Assembly (NCBI RefSeq): GCF_021044685.1
Contig: NZ_CP088014.1
Coordinates: 2,962,001 to 3,026,000 of the forward strand
Reading direction: 5' to 3'
DNA length: 64,000 nucleotides
Source of the DNA: Bradyrhizobium daqingense
Lineage (GTDB): Bacteria; Pseudomonadota; Alphaproteobacteria; Rhizobiales; Xanthobacteraceae
Shown here: piece by piece, positions 34,011-43,511 of the stretch
How the letters are laid out: every line of letters starts with the position of its first letter
Numbering within the stretch: the stretch's first letter is position 1
Notes under the pieces: generated by a model
What the model was told of the DNA's origin: nothing
Database searches by the model: none
The model's input: the letters and a program-made list of their open reading frames with translations, nothing else
Made by a program: the position numbers and the translations under genes

Positions 34011-35114
34011 ATGTTTTACTGGCTGATCGAGCTTTCCAACACAATTCCGGGCTTCGGTGCGTTTCGCACCTTCCTGAACGTCTTCCGCTACATCACCTTC
34101 CGCACCGGCGGCGCCGTCGTCACCGGCGCGCTGTTCGTGTTCCTATTCGGGCCGTGGATCATCGATCATCTGCGCATCCGTCAGGGCAAGGGCCAGCCGA
34201 TCCGCACCGACGGTCCGCAATCGCACCTCGCCAAGAAGGGCACGCCCACCATGGGCGGCTTGATGATCCTGTCCGGACTCACCGTCGGGACCGTGCTGTG
34301 GGCCAACCCGCTCAACCCCTATGTCTGGATCGTGCTGGCGGTGACGCTGGGCTTCGGCTTCGTCGGCTTCTACGACGACTATCTCAAGGTGACCAAGCAG
34401 ACCACGACCGGGTTCGGCAGCAAGCTTCGCCTGCTGATCGAGGCGGTGATCGCGCTGGTCGCCTGCTACGCCTTGGTGCGGCTGAACCGTGATCCTGCCT
34501 CGACCGCGCTGACGGTTCCGTTCCTGAAGGACACGGTGCTGCATTTCGGCTGGTTCTTCGTCGTCTTTGGCGCCTTCGTCATCGTCGGTGCCGGCAATGC
34601 GGTGAACCTCACCGATGGTCTCGACGGCCTCGCCATCGTGCCGGTGATGATCGCCACCGCGAGCTTTGCGATGATCGCCTACCTCGCCGGCAACGCGGTC
34701 TTCGCCGAATATCTCCAGATCAAATATGTCGCCGGCACCGGCGAACTCGCGGTGCTCTGCGGCGCGCTTCTGGGCGCCGGCCTCGGCTTCCTCTGGTTCA
34801 ACGCGCCGCCGGCCTCGATCTTCATGGGCGATACCGGCTCGCTCGCGCTTGGCGGCATGCTCGGCGCTATCGCAGTCGCGGTGAAGCACGAGATCGTGCT
34901 CGCGGTCATCGGCGGCCTGTTCGTGCTGGAGGCGGTCTCCGTCATCGTGCAGGTGGTGTCGTTCAAGCTCACGGGCAAGCGCATCTTCCGCATGGCGCCG
35001 ATCCATCACCATTTCGAGCAGCTCGGCTGGACCGAGCCGCAGATCGTGATCCGGTTCTGGATCATCTCGGTGATGCTGGCGCTCGCCGGCCTGTCGACGC
35101 TGAAGCTGCGGTGA
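34011..35114 (+). CDS. mraY: phospho-MurNAc-pentapeptide translocase MraY
   Basis: This 367-aa protein has ten membrane helices. Conserved cytoplasmic loops are [20 protein letters not shown] at about 66-85, FYDDYLKV at about 121-128 and [16 protein letters not shown] near 196. [13 protein letters not shown] is near 325. These hold the catalytic Asp residues and the uridine and Mg2+ sites. It transfers phospho-MurNAc-pentapeptide to undecaprenyl phosphate, making lipid I at the inner membrane. Confidence 0.97.
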   Translation: MFYWLIELSNTIPGFGAFRTFLNVFRYITFRTGGAVVTGALFVFLFGPWIIDHLRIRQGKGQPIRTDGPQSHLAKKGTPTMGGLMILSGLTVGTVLWANPLNPYVWIVLAVTLGFGFVGFYDDYLKVTKQTTTGFGSKLRLLIEAVIALVACYALVRLNRDPASTALTVPFLKDTVLHFGWFFVVFGAFVIVGAGNAVNLTDGLDGLAIVPVMIATASFAMIAYLAGNAVFAEYLQIKYVAGTGELAVLCGALLGAGLGFLWFNAPPASIFMGDTGSLALGGMLGAIAVAVKHEIVLAVIGGLFVLEAVSVIVQVVSFKLTGKRIFRMAPIHHHFEQLGWTEPQIVIRFWIISVMLALAGLSTLKLR

Positions 35115-35124
35115 TGGTACGGCG

Positions 35125-36525
35125 ATGATCCCCGTCACATCCTTCGCCGGCAAGACCGTCGCGGTGTTCGGCCTCGGCGGCTCGGGGCTCGCCTCTTGCC
35201 ATGCGCTCAAGGCCGGTGGCGCCGAGGTGATCGCGGCCGACGATAATGCCGAGAACGTCACCAAGGCCGCGCAGGCCGGTTTCATCACCGCGGATTTGCG
35301 CAACCTCACCTGGACGAATTTCGCCGCGCTGGTGCTCGCGCCCGGCGTGCCGCTGACCCATCCAATGCCACATTGGAGCGTGCTGAAGGCGCGCGAAGCG
35401 GGGGTCGAAGTGATCGGCGATATCGAGCTGTTCTGTCGCGAGCGGCGCCGCCACGCACCGGATGCGCCATTCGTCGCCATCACCGGCACCAACGGCAAGT
35501 CGACCACGACGGCCCTGATCGCGCACCTGACGAAGGTCGCCGGCTACGACACCCAGATGGGCGGCAATATCGGCACCGCGATCCTGTCGCTGGAGCCGCC
35601 GCGCATGGGCCGCGTCCACGTCATCGAGATGTCGTCCTACCAGATCGACCTCGCCCCCTCGCTCGATCCCTCCGTCGGCATATTGCTCAACGTCAGCGAA
35701 GATCACATCGACCGTCACGGCACCATCGCGCACTACGCTGCGGTGAAGGAGCGTCTCGTCGCTGGCGTGCAAGCAGGCGGCACCGCGATCGTCGGCGTCG
35801 ACGACGGTTTTTGCCGCGACATCGCCGACCGGCTCGATCGTGCCGGAAAGAACGTAGAACGCATCTCGGTCAAGAATCCGCTCGCGAGCGGGATCTATGT
35901 CGAGCATGGCGATATCGTCCGCGCCTCGGGCGGGGCACGAAGCGAGATCGCGGCGCTGGCCGGCATCGGCTCGCTGCGCGGCCTGCACAACGCGCAGAAC
36001 GCGGCGGCGGCATCCGCTGCCGCGCTGGCGATGGGCATCAGCCCGGATGTGCTGCAGAATGGCCTGCGCAGCTTTCCCGGCCTTGCGCACCGCATGGAGC
36101 AGGTCGGCCGCCGCGGCAACGTGCTGTTCGTCAACGATTCCAAGGGCACCAACGCAGATGCTACCGCGCACGCGCTGTCGTCCTTCTCGGACATCTTCTG
36201 GATCGCCGGCGGCAAGCCGAAGGCCGGCGGAATAACTGGCCTTGCCGGCTTCTTTCCGCGCATTCGAAAAGCCTATCTGATCGGCGAAGCCGCGCAGGAG
36301 TTTTCGGGCACGCTGGGCACGCGGGTGGCGCACGAGATCAGCCAGACGCTGGATGTCGCCGTCGAGCACGCCGCGCACGATGCGGAAGCCGCAGGCCTCA
36401 CCGACGCCGTCGTGCTGCTGTCGCCGGCCTGCGCCTCCTTCGACCAGTACCGCAACTTCGAAATCCGCGGCACCAAGTTCCGCGAGCTGGTTCAGGCGCT
36501 GCCGGGCGTGAAGCCGGTGGTGTGA
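35125..36525 (+). CDS. murD: UDP-MurNAc-L-Ala:D-Glu ligase MurD
   Basis: This 466-aa Mur ligase has an N-terminal Rossmann part ([20 protein letters not shown]), the ATP loop [17 protein letters not shown] at about 119-135, and [18 protein letters not shown] near 338, the C-terminal signature. It adds D-glutamate to UDP-MurNAc-L-Ala. It starts 10 bases after mraY. The next downstream frame is not a dcw gene but a 134-aa unknown. Confidence 0.96.
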   Translation: MIPVTSFAGKTVAVFGLGGSGLASCHALKAGGAEVIAADDNAENVTKAAQAGFITADLRNLTWTNFAALVLAPGVPLTHPMPHWSVLKAREAGVEVIGDIELFCRERRRHAPDAPFVAITGTNGKSTTTALIAHLTKVAGYDTQMGGNIGTAILSLEPPRMGRVHVIEMSSYQIDLAPSLDPSVGILLNVSEDHIDRHGTIAHYAAVKERLVAGVQAGGTAIVGVDDGFCRDIADRLDRAGKNVERISVKNPLASGIYVEHGDIVRASGGARSEIAALAGIGSLRGLHNAQNAAAASAAALAMGISPDVLQNGLRSFPGLAHRMEQVGRRGNVLFVNDSKGTNADATAHALSSFSDIFWIAGGKPKAGGITGLAGFFPRIRKAYLIGEAAQEFSGTLGTRVAHEISQTLDVAVEHAAHDAEAAGLTDAVVLLSPACASFDQYRNFEIRGTKFRELVQALPGVKPVV

Positions 36526-36527
36526 GC

Positions 36528-36932
36528 ATGTCGCGGCGACGCTGGATCGGGTTAGTCGCCGTCGTGTTTGCCGTTGCCCTTGTTGCGGGTCTCGTCTTCC
36601 TCGCTGCCATTTTTGACGTCATGAACGGTTTCGCCGCGTGCCGTATCGTTCGGCAGAGTTGGTTTGCATCCCCGAACGGAAGCAACTCAGTCGTCGTGGT
36701 ATGGAAGGAATGTGGTGCGACGGTGCCCGACAGAACGCAGGCCGGCATCGTCAGACGCGGACGAGCATTCTCTTCCGACAAAGAGCCAACCTTTCTCAGC
36801 GTGCGCGGGCACCAGGATGTTCTCGTTGCCTGGAGTAGCGAGCAGGCCGTCAAGATCGGGTTCATTCCCGGGACAGCCCAGATCTATAAGCGTGATCAGC
36901 GCGCTGGGGACGTCACGATCAGCTACGACTAG
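36528..36932 (+). CDS. 134-aa membrane-anchored or exported protein of unknown function inside the dcw cluster
   Basis: The ATG lies 2 bases after the murD stop, so it is probably translated with murD. One hydrophobic helix (about 6-30, IGLVAVVFAVALVAGLVFLA) is followed by a periplasmic part of about 100 residues with two Cys. That part is mixed in charge and contains SPNGSNSVVVVWKECGATVP and IGFIPGTAQIYKRDQRAG. I do not recognise a family. Its base composition looks less GC-rich than the flanking genes, hinting at later insertion. A repeat element (36939-37054) follows at once. Confidence 0.65.
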   Translation: MSRRRWIGLVAVVFAVALVAGLVFLAAIFDVMNGFAACRIVRQSWFASPNGSNSVVVVWKECGATVPDRTQAGIVRRGRAFSSDKEPTFLSVRGHQDVLVAWSSEQAVKIGFIPGTAQIYKRDQRAGDVTISYD

Positions 36933-36938
36933 GGTTGT

Positions 36939-37054
36939 CGTGTCCCGGACGCGGCGCGGCACGAAGTGACGCTCCGCAGAGCTGGGACCCAGAAGTCGCT
37001 GGGCCCCCGGCTCTGCAGCGCACCGCACGAGCGCTGCGCTGCGTCTGGGGCACC
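36939..37054. repeat. palindromic repeat, family R4, copy 1, within the dcw cluster
   Basis: It starts CGTGTCCCGGACGCGGCG and ends GTCTGGGGCACC, with AGCTGGGACCCAGAA and GGGCCCCCGGCTCTGCAGCG inside. Copies are at 38302-38431 and 51903-52029. It separates the 134-aa gene from ftsW. Confidence 0.78.
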
Positions 37055-37144
37055 GGCACTCTCCACAACTTCATCAATTCCCTTAACCCTGCGGTAACCA
37101 ACCTCGGCGACCAATGGACTATCTCTGTCCGAAAGCGGCCGCCC

Positions 37145-38296
37145 ATGCTCTCCCGTGAAGAACGCACCCCCTTTTCCGAGTGGTGGTGGACCGTCGACAA
37201 GCCGCTGATGGGCGCCATTTTGGCTCTGATGCTGACCGGGGTGATCCTGTCGTTGGCGGCGAGCCCGCCGGTTGCGACCCGGATCGGGCTTGATCCCTTC
37301 CATTTCTTCAGCCGCCACGTGATGTTCCTCCTGCCGTCCTGCCTGGTGCTGCTCGGAGTGTCCTTCCTGTCGCCCCGCGCGATCCGCCGCTCGGCCCTGA
37401 TCATCTTCGCGGCCAGCATCATCCTGATCGTGCTGACCCTTGCCGTCGGCCCGGAGGTGAAGGGCTCGCGGCGCTGGATCACGCTGCTCGGCGTCAACAT
37501 CCAGGCCTCCGAAATCGCAAAGCCGTCCTTCGTCGTCATCGCCGCCTGGCTGTTCGCGGAATCGACCAAGCGGCCGGAGATGCCGGCGACCTCGATGGCG
37601 CTGGCGCTGCTCCTGATGCTGGTCGCGCTGCTGGTGATGGAGCCCGACTTCGGCCAGACCATGCTGATCCTGATGGTGTGGGGCTCGCTGTTCTTCATTG
37701 CGGGCATGCGCATGATCTGGGTGTTCGGTCTCGCAGGTCTCGGCGCGGCCGGCCTGTTCAGCGCTTACCTGTTCGTTCCGCACGTCGCAGGCCGTATCAA
37801 GCGTTTCATGAACCCGGCCTCCGGCGACACGTTCCAGGTCGATACCGCCATGGAAGCCTTCTACAATGGTGGCTGGTTCGGCCTTGGGCCCGGGGAGGGG
37901 ATTGCAAAACGCAGCCTGCCGGACAGCCATACCGACTTCGTGTTCGCGGTCGCGGCCGAAGAGTTCGGCATCATCCTGTGCCTGGCCATGCTGGCGCTGT
38001 TCACCTTCGTCGTGATGCGCACGCTGTCGCGCGCCTATGCCAATGAGGACATGTTCTCGCGCTTCGCCGCCTCCGGCCTCGCGATCCTGTTCGGCGTGCA
38101 GGCGGCGATCAACATGTCGGTCAACCTCCAGCTCATTCCCGCCAAGGGCATGACGCTGCCGTTCATCTCCTATGGCGGCTCATCGATCGTGTCGCTGGCC
38201 TATGGCGTCGGCATGATGCTGGCCCTGACGCGGCTGCGCCCGCGCACCGAGGTCGAGGCGAGCGGCCGCGCCGAGGCGATGCGGAGTTACGCGTGA
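37145..38296 (+). CDS. ftsW: septal glycosyltransferase FtsW
   Basis: This 383-aa SEDS-family protein has ten membrane helices. Conserved motifs are VKGSRRWITLLGVNIQASEI near 103 (substrate region) and PDSHTDFVFAVAAEEFGIIL near 260 (periplasmic loop with the catalytic Asp region). The ending FISYGGSSIVSLAYGVGMML near 340 is also typical. It polymerises lipid II at the septum with FtsI. The start at the ATG of MLSREERTPFSEWWW gives the usual short cytoplasmic tail. The frame continues upstream through the repeat but that part is not likely translated. Confidence 0.95.
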   Translation: MLSREERTPFSEWWWTVDKPLMGAILALMLTGVILSLAASPPVATRIGLDPFHFFSRHVMFLLPSCLVLLGVSFLSPRAIRRSALIIFAASIILIVLTLAVGPEVKGSRRWITLLGVNIQASEIAKPSFVVIAAWLFAESTKRPEMPATSMALALLLMLVALLVMEPDFGQTMLILMVWGSLFFIAGMRMIWVFGLAGLGAAGLFSAYLFVPHVAGRIKRFMNPASGDTFQVDTAMEAFYNGGWFGLGPGEGIAKRSLPDSHTDFVFAVAAEEFGIILCLAMLALFTFVVMRTLSRAYANEDMFSRFAASGLAILFGVQAAINMSVNLQLIPAKGMTLPFISYGGSSIVSLAYGVGMMLALTRLRPRTEVEASGRAEAMRSYA

Positions 38297-38301
38297 CAGG
38301 T

Positions 38302-38431
38302 CTCGTGTCCCGGACAAGCGCAGCGAAGCGGAGCGCAGAGCCGGGACCCAGAATGCCGCAAATCATGGGCCCCGGTTCAGCAGCGTACCACGCTGTGAAG
38401 GACAGCGCGCTGCGCTGCGCACCGGGGCACG
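38302..38431. repeat. palindromic repeat, family R4, copy 2, between ftsW and murG
   Basis: It starts CTCGTGTCCCGGACAAGCGC, contains GAGCCGGGACCCAGAA and GGGCCCCGGTTCAGCAGCG, and ends CACCGGGGCACG. It begins 6 bases past the ftsW stop. Confidence 0.8.
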
Positions 38432-38483
38432 CACCGCGGAGCCGGCTCGCAATGCCCAGAAAGTCCCTGTAGAACCCCACATC

Positions 38484-39584
38484 ATGGACACGTCCCCCCT
38501 GATTCTTCTCGCCGCGGGCGGCACCGGCGGCCATCTGTTTCCGGCCGAAGCGCTCGGCGTTGAATTGATCCGGCGCGGCTATCGCGTTCGCCTCGTCACC
38601 GACGAGCGCGCGCTGCGCTATAGCGGGCTGTTCACCAAGGACATGATCGACGTCGTCTCGAGCGAGACCGCGCGCGGCCGCAATCCGTTCCAGCTCGCCT
38701 ATGCCGGCCTCACGCTCGCCCTCGGTACGCTCTCGGCCTTTCGCCTGATCAAGCGGTTGAAGCCTGTCGCTGTCGTCGGCTTCGGCGGCTATCCGACGCT
38801 GCCGCCGCTGGTCGCGGCGAAATTCGCCGGCGTGCCCGGGATCATCCACGACGCCAACGCCGTGCTCGGCCGTGCCAACCGGTTCCTGTCGAGCCGCGTC
38901 CGCGCCATCGCGACGTCCTTGCCCGGCGTGCTCGACCGCGATCCCGCGTTGTCGGCCAAGACCACGACTGTGGGCACGCCGATGCGGCCGGCGATCCTCG
39001 CGGCGGCCGCGGTAAAATATGCAGCCCCTGAAGCGAATGGTCCGCTGCGGCTGCTCGTCGTCGGCGGCAGCCAGGGCGCGCGCATCATGGCCGACATAGT
39101 GCCGGGCGCGATCGAGCGGCTCGAGCCTGCACTATGGAGCCGCCTCGTCCTGACCCAGCAGGTGCGCGAGGAGGACATGAGCCGCGTGCGCGCGGTCTAC
39201 GACAAGCTCAAGATCAAGGTCGAGCTCGCACCCTTCTTCACCGATTTGCCGGCGCGGCTCGCCTCCAATCATCTCGTGGTGTCGCGTTCCGGCGCCGGCA
39301 CGGTCGCCGAGCTCGCCGCGATCGGCCGTCCCTCGATCCTGGTGCCGCTGCCCGGCTCGATCGATCAGGACCAGTTCGCCAATGCCGGCGTGCTGGCCCA
39401 GGTCGACGGCGCCATCCGCATCCCGCAGACCGAATTCACCTCCCATCGTCTCGCCTCGGAAATCTCCGCTTTCGCCGCCGAGCCGGCGCGCCTCGCCCGC
39501 ATGGCCGAAGCCGCCCGCGGCGCCGGCCGGCTCGACGCGGCCGAGCGGCTGGCCGATCTCGTGGTCAAAGTCGCCGGAATCTGA
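38484..39584 (+). CDS. murG: lipid II synthase MurG (GlcNAc transferase)
   Basis: This 366-aa GT-B enzyme opens ILLAAGGTGGHLFPAEALGV, the G-loop that binds lipid I phosphate. GGYPTLPPLVAAKF and VVGGSQGARIMADIVP follow, and SRSGAGTVAELAAIGRPSIL near 271 holds the UDP-GlcNAc site. It adds GlcNAc to lipid I on the inner face of the membrane. It is flanked by two repeat elements, so it may have some independent transcription. Confidence 0.97.
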   Translation: MDTSPLILLAAGGTGGHLFPAEALGVELIRRGYRVRLVTDERALRYSGLFTKDMIDVVSSETARGRNPFQLAYAGLTLALGTLSAFRLIKRLKPVAVVGFGGYPTLPPLVAAKFAGVPGIIHDANAVLGRANRFLSSRVRAIATSLPGVLDRDPALSAKTTTVGTPMRPAILAAAAVKYAAPEANGPLRLLVVGGSQGARIMADIVPGAIERLEPALWSRLVLTQQVREEDMSRVRAVYDKLKIKVELAPFFTDLPARLASNHLVVSRSGAGTVAELAAIGRPSILVPLPGSIDQDQFANAGVLAQVDGAIRIPQTEFTSHRLASEISAFAAEPARLARMAEAARGAGRLDAAERLADLVVKVAGI

Positions 39585-39620
39585 CGCCTGTTCCGGCCCG
39601 GTTGGCCAAAAAAGCCCCTT

Positions 39621-39719
39621 GTCATGCCCCGCGAAAGCGGGGCATCCAGTATCCGACGCAGTTGATTTGAATCTCTGGCGTCGCGGAGTACTGGATCGTC
39701 CGCCTTCGCGGACGATGAC
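39621..39719. repeat. palindromic repeat, family R5, copy 1, between murG and murC
   Basis: GTCATGCCCCGCGAAAGCGG at the left and CGCCTTCGCGGACGATGAC at the right are the outer arms; GGATC/CCAGTA and TACTGGATC are the inner ones. Copies are at 57357-57456 and, split by an IS element, at 54259-54285 plus 55810-55880. Confidence 0.82.
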
Positions 39720-39733
39720 CCCGAGGAAACCAC

Positions 39734-41137
39734 ATGAGACTGCCGCGCGAGATCGGACCCATCCACTTTGTCGGGATCGGCGGGATCGGCATGAGCGGCA
39801 TCGCCGAGGTGCTGGTCAATCTCGGCTATGCCGTGCAGGGCTCGGACGCCTCCGACAATTACAATCTCGACCGGCTGCGCAAGAAGGGCGCCAAGGTCTC
39901 GGTCGGCCACAAGGCCGAGAATGTCGATGGCGCCGAGGTCGTCGTGGTCTCCACCGCGATCAAGCGCGACAATCCGGAATTGATGGCGGCGCGCGAGCGC
40001 CGCATTCCCGTGGTGCGGCGCGCCGAGATGCTGGCCGAGCTGATGCGGCTGAAGAGCTGCGTCGCCATCGCCGGCACCCACGGCAAGACCACCACGACGA
40101 CGATGGTCGCCACGCTGCTCGATGCCGGCGGCCTCGATCCCACCGTCATCAATGGCGGCATCATCAACGCCTACGGCTCGAACGCGCGGTTAGGGGCCGG
40201 CGACTGGATGGTGGTGGAGGCCGACGAGAGTGACGGCACCTTCCTGAAGCTGCCGACCGATGTCGCGATCGTCACCAATGTCGATCCCGAACATCTCGAT
40301 CACTTCAAGACCTTCGACGCCGTGCAGGATGCCTTCCGGCATTTCGTCGAGAACCTGCCGTTCTATGGCTTCGCCGTCATGTGCATCGATCATCCCGTGG
40401 TGCAGAGTCTCGTCGGCAGGATCGAGGATCGGCGAATCATCACCTATGGCGAGAACCCGCAGGCCGATGCGCGGCTGGTCGATCTCACCGCGGGCGGCGG
40501 CGGCTCGAAATTCAAGGTCGTGATCCGTGATCGCAAAAGTGGGGCCGTGCACGAGATCGCCGACCTCGCGCTGCCGATGCCGGGCCGGCACAATGCCTCG
40601 AACGCGACGGCGGCGATCGCGGTCGCGCACGAGCTCGGCGTGTCGGACGAGGCGATCCGCAAGGCGATGGCCGGCTTCGGCGGCGTCAAGCGGCGCTTCA
40701 CCAAGACCGGCGAATGGAACGGCGTCACCGTGATCGACGATTACGGCCATCATCCCGTGGAGATCGCGGCGGTGCTGAAGGCGGCGCGCGATTCCTACAC
40801 CGGCAAGGTGATCGCCGTGGTGCAGCCGCACCGCTACACCCGCCTGCAATCGTTGTTCGAGGAGTTCTGCACCTGCTTCAACGATGCCGACGCGGTGGTC
40901 GTCGCCGACGTCTATGCCGCCGGCGAAGCGCCGATCGATGGCATCGACCGCGATCATTTCGTAGCGAGCCTGCGCGCCCACGGCCACCGTGAGGTGATCC
41001 CGCTGCCGGCGGCCTCGGAGCTCGCGGGCATCGTCAAGAAATTGGCGAAGCCCGGCGATCTCGTCGTGTGCTTGGGGGCAGGCAACATCACGCAATGGGC
41101 GTATGCCTTGCCGGACGAATTGAAGGCGCAGGGGTAG
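39734..41137 (+). CDS. murC: UDP-MurNAc:L-Ala ligase MurC
   Basis: This 467-aa Mur ligase opens [20 protein letters not shown], then has the ATP loop [19 protein letters not shown] at about 112-130. [18 protein letters not shown] near 335 is the family's C-terminal signature. It commits UDP-MurNAc to stem-peptide synthesis by adding L-alanine. The start is 14 bases after the repeat element. It is followed after 4 bases by murB. Confidence 0.97.
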   Translation: MRLPREIGPIHFVGIGGIGMSGIAEVLVNLGYAVQGSDASDNYNLDRLRKKGAKVSVGHKAENVDGAEVVVVSTAIKRDNPELMAARERRIPVVRRAEMLAELMRLKSCVAIAGTHGKTTTTTMVATLLDAGGLDPTVINGGIINAYGSNARLGAGDWMVVEADESDGTFLKLPTDVAIVTNVDPEHLDHFKTFDAVQDAFRHFVENLPFYGFAVMCIDHPVVQSLVGRIEDRRIITYGENPQADARLVDLTAGGGGSKFKVVIRDRKSGAVHEIADLALPMPGRHNASNATAAIAVAHELGVSDEAIRKAMAGFGGVKRRFTKTGEWNGVTVIDDYGHHPVEIAAVLKAARDSYTGKVIAVVQPHRYTRLQSLFEEFCTCFNDADAVVVADVYAAGEAPIDGIDRDHFVASLRAHGHREVIPLPAASELAGIVKKLAKPGDLVVCLGAGNITQWAYALPDELKAQG

Positions 41138-41141
41138 GGCG

Positions 41142-42059
41142 GTGAGCTTTCCCGACATCACCCCTTCGCTGAAAGCCGCGATGCCCGAGCTTCGCGGCCG
41201 ACTGCTCGCCAACCAGTCGCTGGCCGAGCTCACCTGGTTTCGCGTCGGCGGCCCGGCGCAGGTGCTGTTCACGCCCGCGGACGAGGACGATCTCGCCTAT
41301 TTCCTCGCGCATCTTGCGCCCGACATCCCGGTCTATGTCGTCGGCGTCGGCTCCAACCTCATCGTGCGCGACGGCGGCATTGCAGGCGTGGTGGTCCGTC
41401 TTGCCCCGCGCGCCTTCGGCGAAGCGAGCGCGAGCGGCGATGTGGTCACTGCCGGCGCTGCCGCGCTCGACAAGCGCGTGGCGGAAGTTGCGGCCGCCGC
41501 CAACATAGGCGGGCTCGAATTCTACTTCGGCATTCCCGGCACCATCGGCGGCGCGCTGCGCATGAATGCGGGCGCCAATGGCGGCGAGACCAAGGACGTG
41601 CTGATCGAGGCGCGGGGCGTCGGGCGCGACGGCACCAAGCACGTCTTCTCCAATGTCGACATGAAGTTCGTCTACCGTAACAGCGGCGTTGATCCATCCA
41701 TCATCTTCACCTCCGCGCGCTTTCGCGGCGAGATCCGGGACGCTGAGACGATCCGCGCGCGGATGGCGGAGGTTCAGAGCCACCGGGAGAGCGCCCAGCC
41801 GATCCGCGAGAAGACCGGTGGCTCGACCTTCAAGAATCCGCCCGGTCATTCCGCCTGGAAGCTGGTCGACGCCGCCGGCTGCCGCGGCCTGCGCGTCGGT
41901 GGCGCGCAGGTCTCGGAAATGCACTGCAATTTCCTGATCAACACGGGCGATGCCACCGCGCACGACATCGAGACGCTGGGCGAGACCGTGCGCGAGCGCG
42001 TGAAGGCGAATTCCCGAATTGAGCTACACTGGGAAATCAAGCGGATCGGGGTTTCATGA
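41142..42059 (+). CDS. murB: UDP-N-acetylenolpyruvoylglucosamine reductase MurB
   Basis: This 305-aa flavoenzyme starts with GTG, 4 bases past murC. FAD-binding sequences are [20 protein letters not shown] near 28 and [20 protein letters not shown] near 66. [20 protein letters not shown] near 128 and [11 protein letters not shown] near 227 (catalytic Ser region) follow. It reduces the enolpyruvyl group to make UDP-MurNAc with NADPH. The C-terminus HWEIKRIG is typical. Confidence 0.96.
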   Translation: MSFPDITPSLKAAMPELRGRLLANQSLAELTWFRVGGPAQVLFTPADEDDLAYFLAHLAPDIPVYVVGVGSNLIVRDGGIAGVVVRLAPRAFGEASASGDVVTAGAAALDKRVAEVAAAANIGGLEFYFGIPGTIGGALRMNAGANGGETKDVLIEARGVGRDGTKHVFSNVDMKFVYRNSGVDPSIIFTSARFRGEIRDAETIRARMAEVQSHRESAQPIREKTGGSTFKNPPGHSAWKLVDAAGCRGLRVGGAQVSEMHCNFLINTGDATAHDIETLGETVRERVKANSRIELHWEIKRIGVS

Positions 42060-42063
42060 TTCC

Positions 42064-42165
42064 CGTCATTCCGGGATGCGCCGATAGGCGCAGGCCCGGA
42101 ATCCATACCCCCAGGCTGTGGTTATCGATTCCGGGCTCGCGACTTCGTCGCGCCCCGGAATGACG
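42064..42165. repeat. palindromic repeat, family R3, copy 2, between murB and ddl
   Basis: CGTCATTCCGGGATGCG and CGCCCCGGAATGACG are the outer arms; CCCGGAATCC and GATTCCGGGC the inner ones. It begins 5 bases after murB. Confidence 0.8.
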
Positions 42166-42185
42166 AACGAGAGAGATTGCGGACT

Positions 42186-43178
42186 ATGAACATGCGCATC
42201 ACCATCCTCTTCGGCGGCTCCAACCGGGAGCGTCTGGTTTCCGTCGCCTCAGCTCAGGCGCTGCATCAGGCATTGCCCGAGGCCGATCTGTGGTGGTGGG
42301 ACGTCGAGGACAAGGTGCATGTGGTGCAGTCCAAGCAGCTGCTCGACCATGCCCGTCCGTTCGAGGACGAGTTCAAGCCAGGTACGCGTGGCATTCCGCT
42401 GGAGCAGGCGCTCGACCAAGCCAAGGCGGAAGGCCGCGTGCTGGTGCTCGGCCTGCATGGCGGGCGCGCCGAGAACGGTGAATTGCAGGTGATGTGCGAA
42501 GCGCGTGGCGTGCCGTTCACCGGTTCGGGCTCGGCATCCTCGCATCTCGCCTTCGACAAGTTCGCAGCCAAGCATTTTGCCGCGCTCGGCGGTGTGACGC
42601 CGCCGGAAAACGTTCCGCTCGACAAGATCGACGAAGCCTTCGCCGAGTATGGCAGGCTGATCGCAAAGCCGGCGCGCGACGGCTCGAGCTACGGCCTGAT
42701 CTTCGTCAATGCCAGGCAGGATCTCGTCGCCGTCCGCAACGCCGCCAAGCACGAGGAGTACGTGATCGAGCGCTACATCGCCGGCGTCGAGGGCACCTGC
42801 GGCGTGCTGGAGCGCACCGATGGCTCGATCATCGCGCTGCCGCCGATCGAGATCATTCCGGGCGAGGGCAATTTCGACTACGCCGCAAAATATCTTTTGA
42901 AGTCGACACAGGAGATCTGCCCCGGCCGCTTTTCGCCCGAGATCACCGCCGCTCTGAAGGAGCAGGCGATGGCGGCGCATCGCGCGATGTCCTGCACCGG
43001 CTATTCGCGGTCGGACTTCATCATCTCGGACAAGGGCCTCGTCTATCTCGAAACCAACACGCTCCCCGGGCTGACGAAGTCGTCGCTCTACCCCAAGGCG
43101 CTGAAGGCCGAGGGCATCGCGTTCGTGGACTTCCTGCGCGGCCTGATCGAGCTCGCCGAGCGGCGGGTGCGGAAATAA
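42186..43178 (+). CDS. ddl: D-alanine--D-alanine ligase
   Basis: This 330-aa ATP-grasp enzyme opens ITILFGGSNRERLVSVASAQ, with the catalytic Glu of the usual GG-x-S-x-E-R motif. The HGxxGEDG loop is changed to HGGRAENGELQ. GSSYGLIF supplies the nucleotide-loop Ser and NFDYAAKYLL the Tyr. RSDFIISDKGLVYLETNTLP carries the metal ligands Asp, Glu and Asn. It makes D-Ala-D-Ala for MurF. The sequence is divergent from the E. coli enzyme but has all key residues except the changed loop. A TTG at 42177 is an alternative start. Confidence 0.9.
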   Translation: MNMRITILFGGSNRERLVSVASAQALHQALPEADLWWWDVEDKVHVVQSKQLLDHARPFEDEFKPGTRGIPLEQALDQAKAEGRVLVLGLHGGRAENGELQVMCEARGVPFTGSGSASSHLAFDKFAAKHFAALGGVTPPENVPLDKIDEAFAEYGRLIAKPARDGSSYGLIFVNARQDLVAVRNAAKHEEYVIERYIAGVEGTCGVLERTDGSIIALPPIEIIPGEGNFDYAAKYLLKSTQEICPGRFSPEITAALKEQAMAAHRAMSCTGYSRSDFIISDKGLVYLETNTLPGLTKSSLYPKALKAEGIAFVDFLRGLIELAERRVRK

Positions 43179-43511
43179 TTAGGACTGGTTAACGGCCAAA
43201 CGGTCGAAATGACCCGGTTTGGCCCCCAAAACCGGTAAAATGCCGGACATCGCGGCATAAACGCCAGATATCGCGGGGCAAAAAGCATCCGGCGTTAACG
43301 AATTTTACCTTTTGTTTACCAGGACGTCCGAAGGTTAACGCTGGCGGCGCATATGGCGTTTTGGCTGCCGGCGCGTGAGCTGTTTGCGGTGATGTCACCG
43401 CCAGCGAGCGTTTTGAAGGGGAGAGGCTTCATCTGCTGAAGACCAGCACCCGGCCCGGCAAGTCCCAGACGTCATGTTCGCCAGGTTCCGCGCGGTGTCG
43501 CGGGAAAACTG
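43179..43511. promoter_or_regulatory. 333-base gene-free region ahead of ftsQ, probable ftsQAZ promoter region
   Basis: This stretch is richer in A and T than its surroundings. It holds three GTTAACG words (near 43187, 43294 and 43335) plus CGAATTTTACCTTTTGTTTA. No open frame with a ribosome-binding site is seen. Being the longest gap in the late dcw cluster, it is the likely site of a promoter for ftsQ, ftsA and ftsZ. That is inference. Confidence 0.45.

Noticed and set aside
43179-43511. Full CtrA binding site before ftsQ
   Set aside because: Only GTTAACG words are seen. No TTAA-N7-TTAA with both halves intact could be found.
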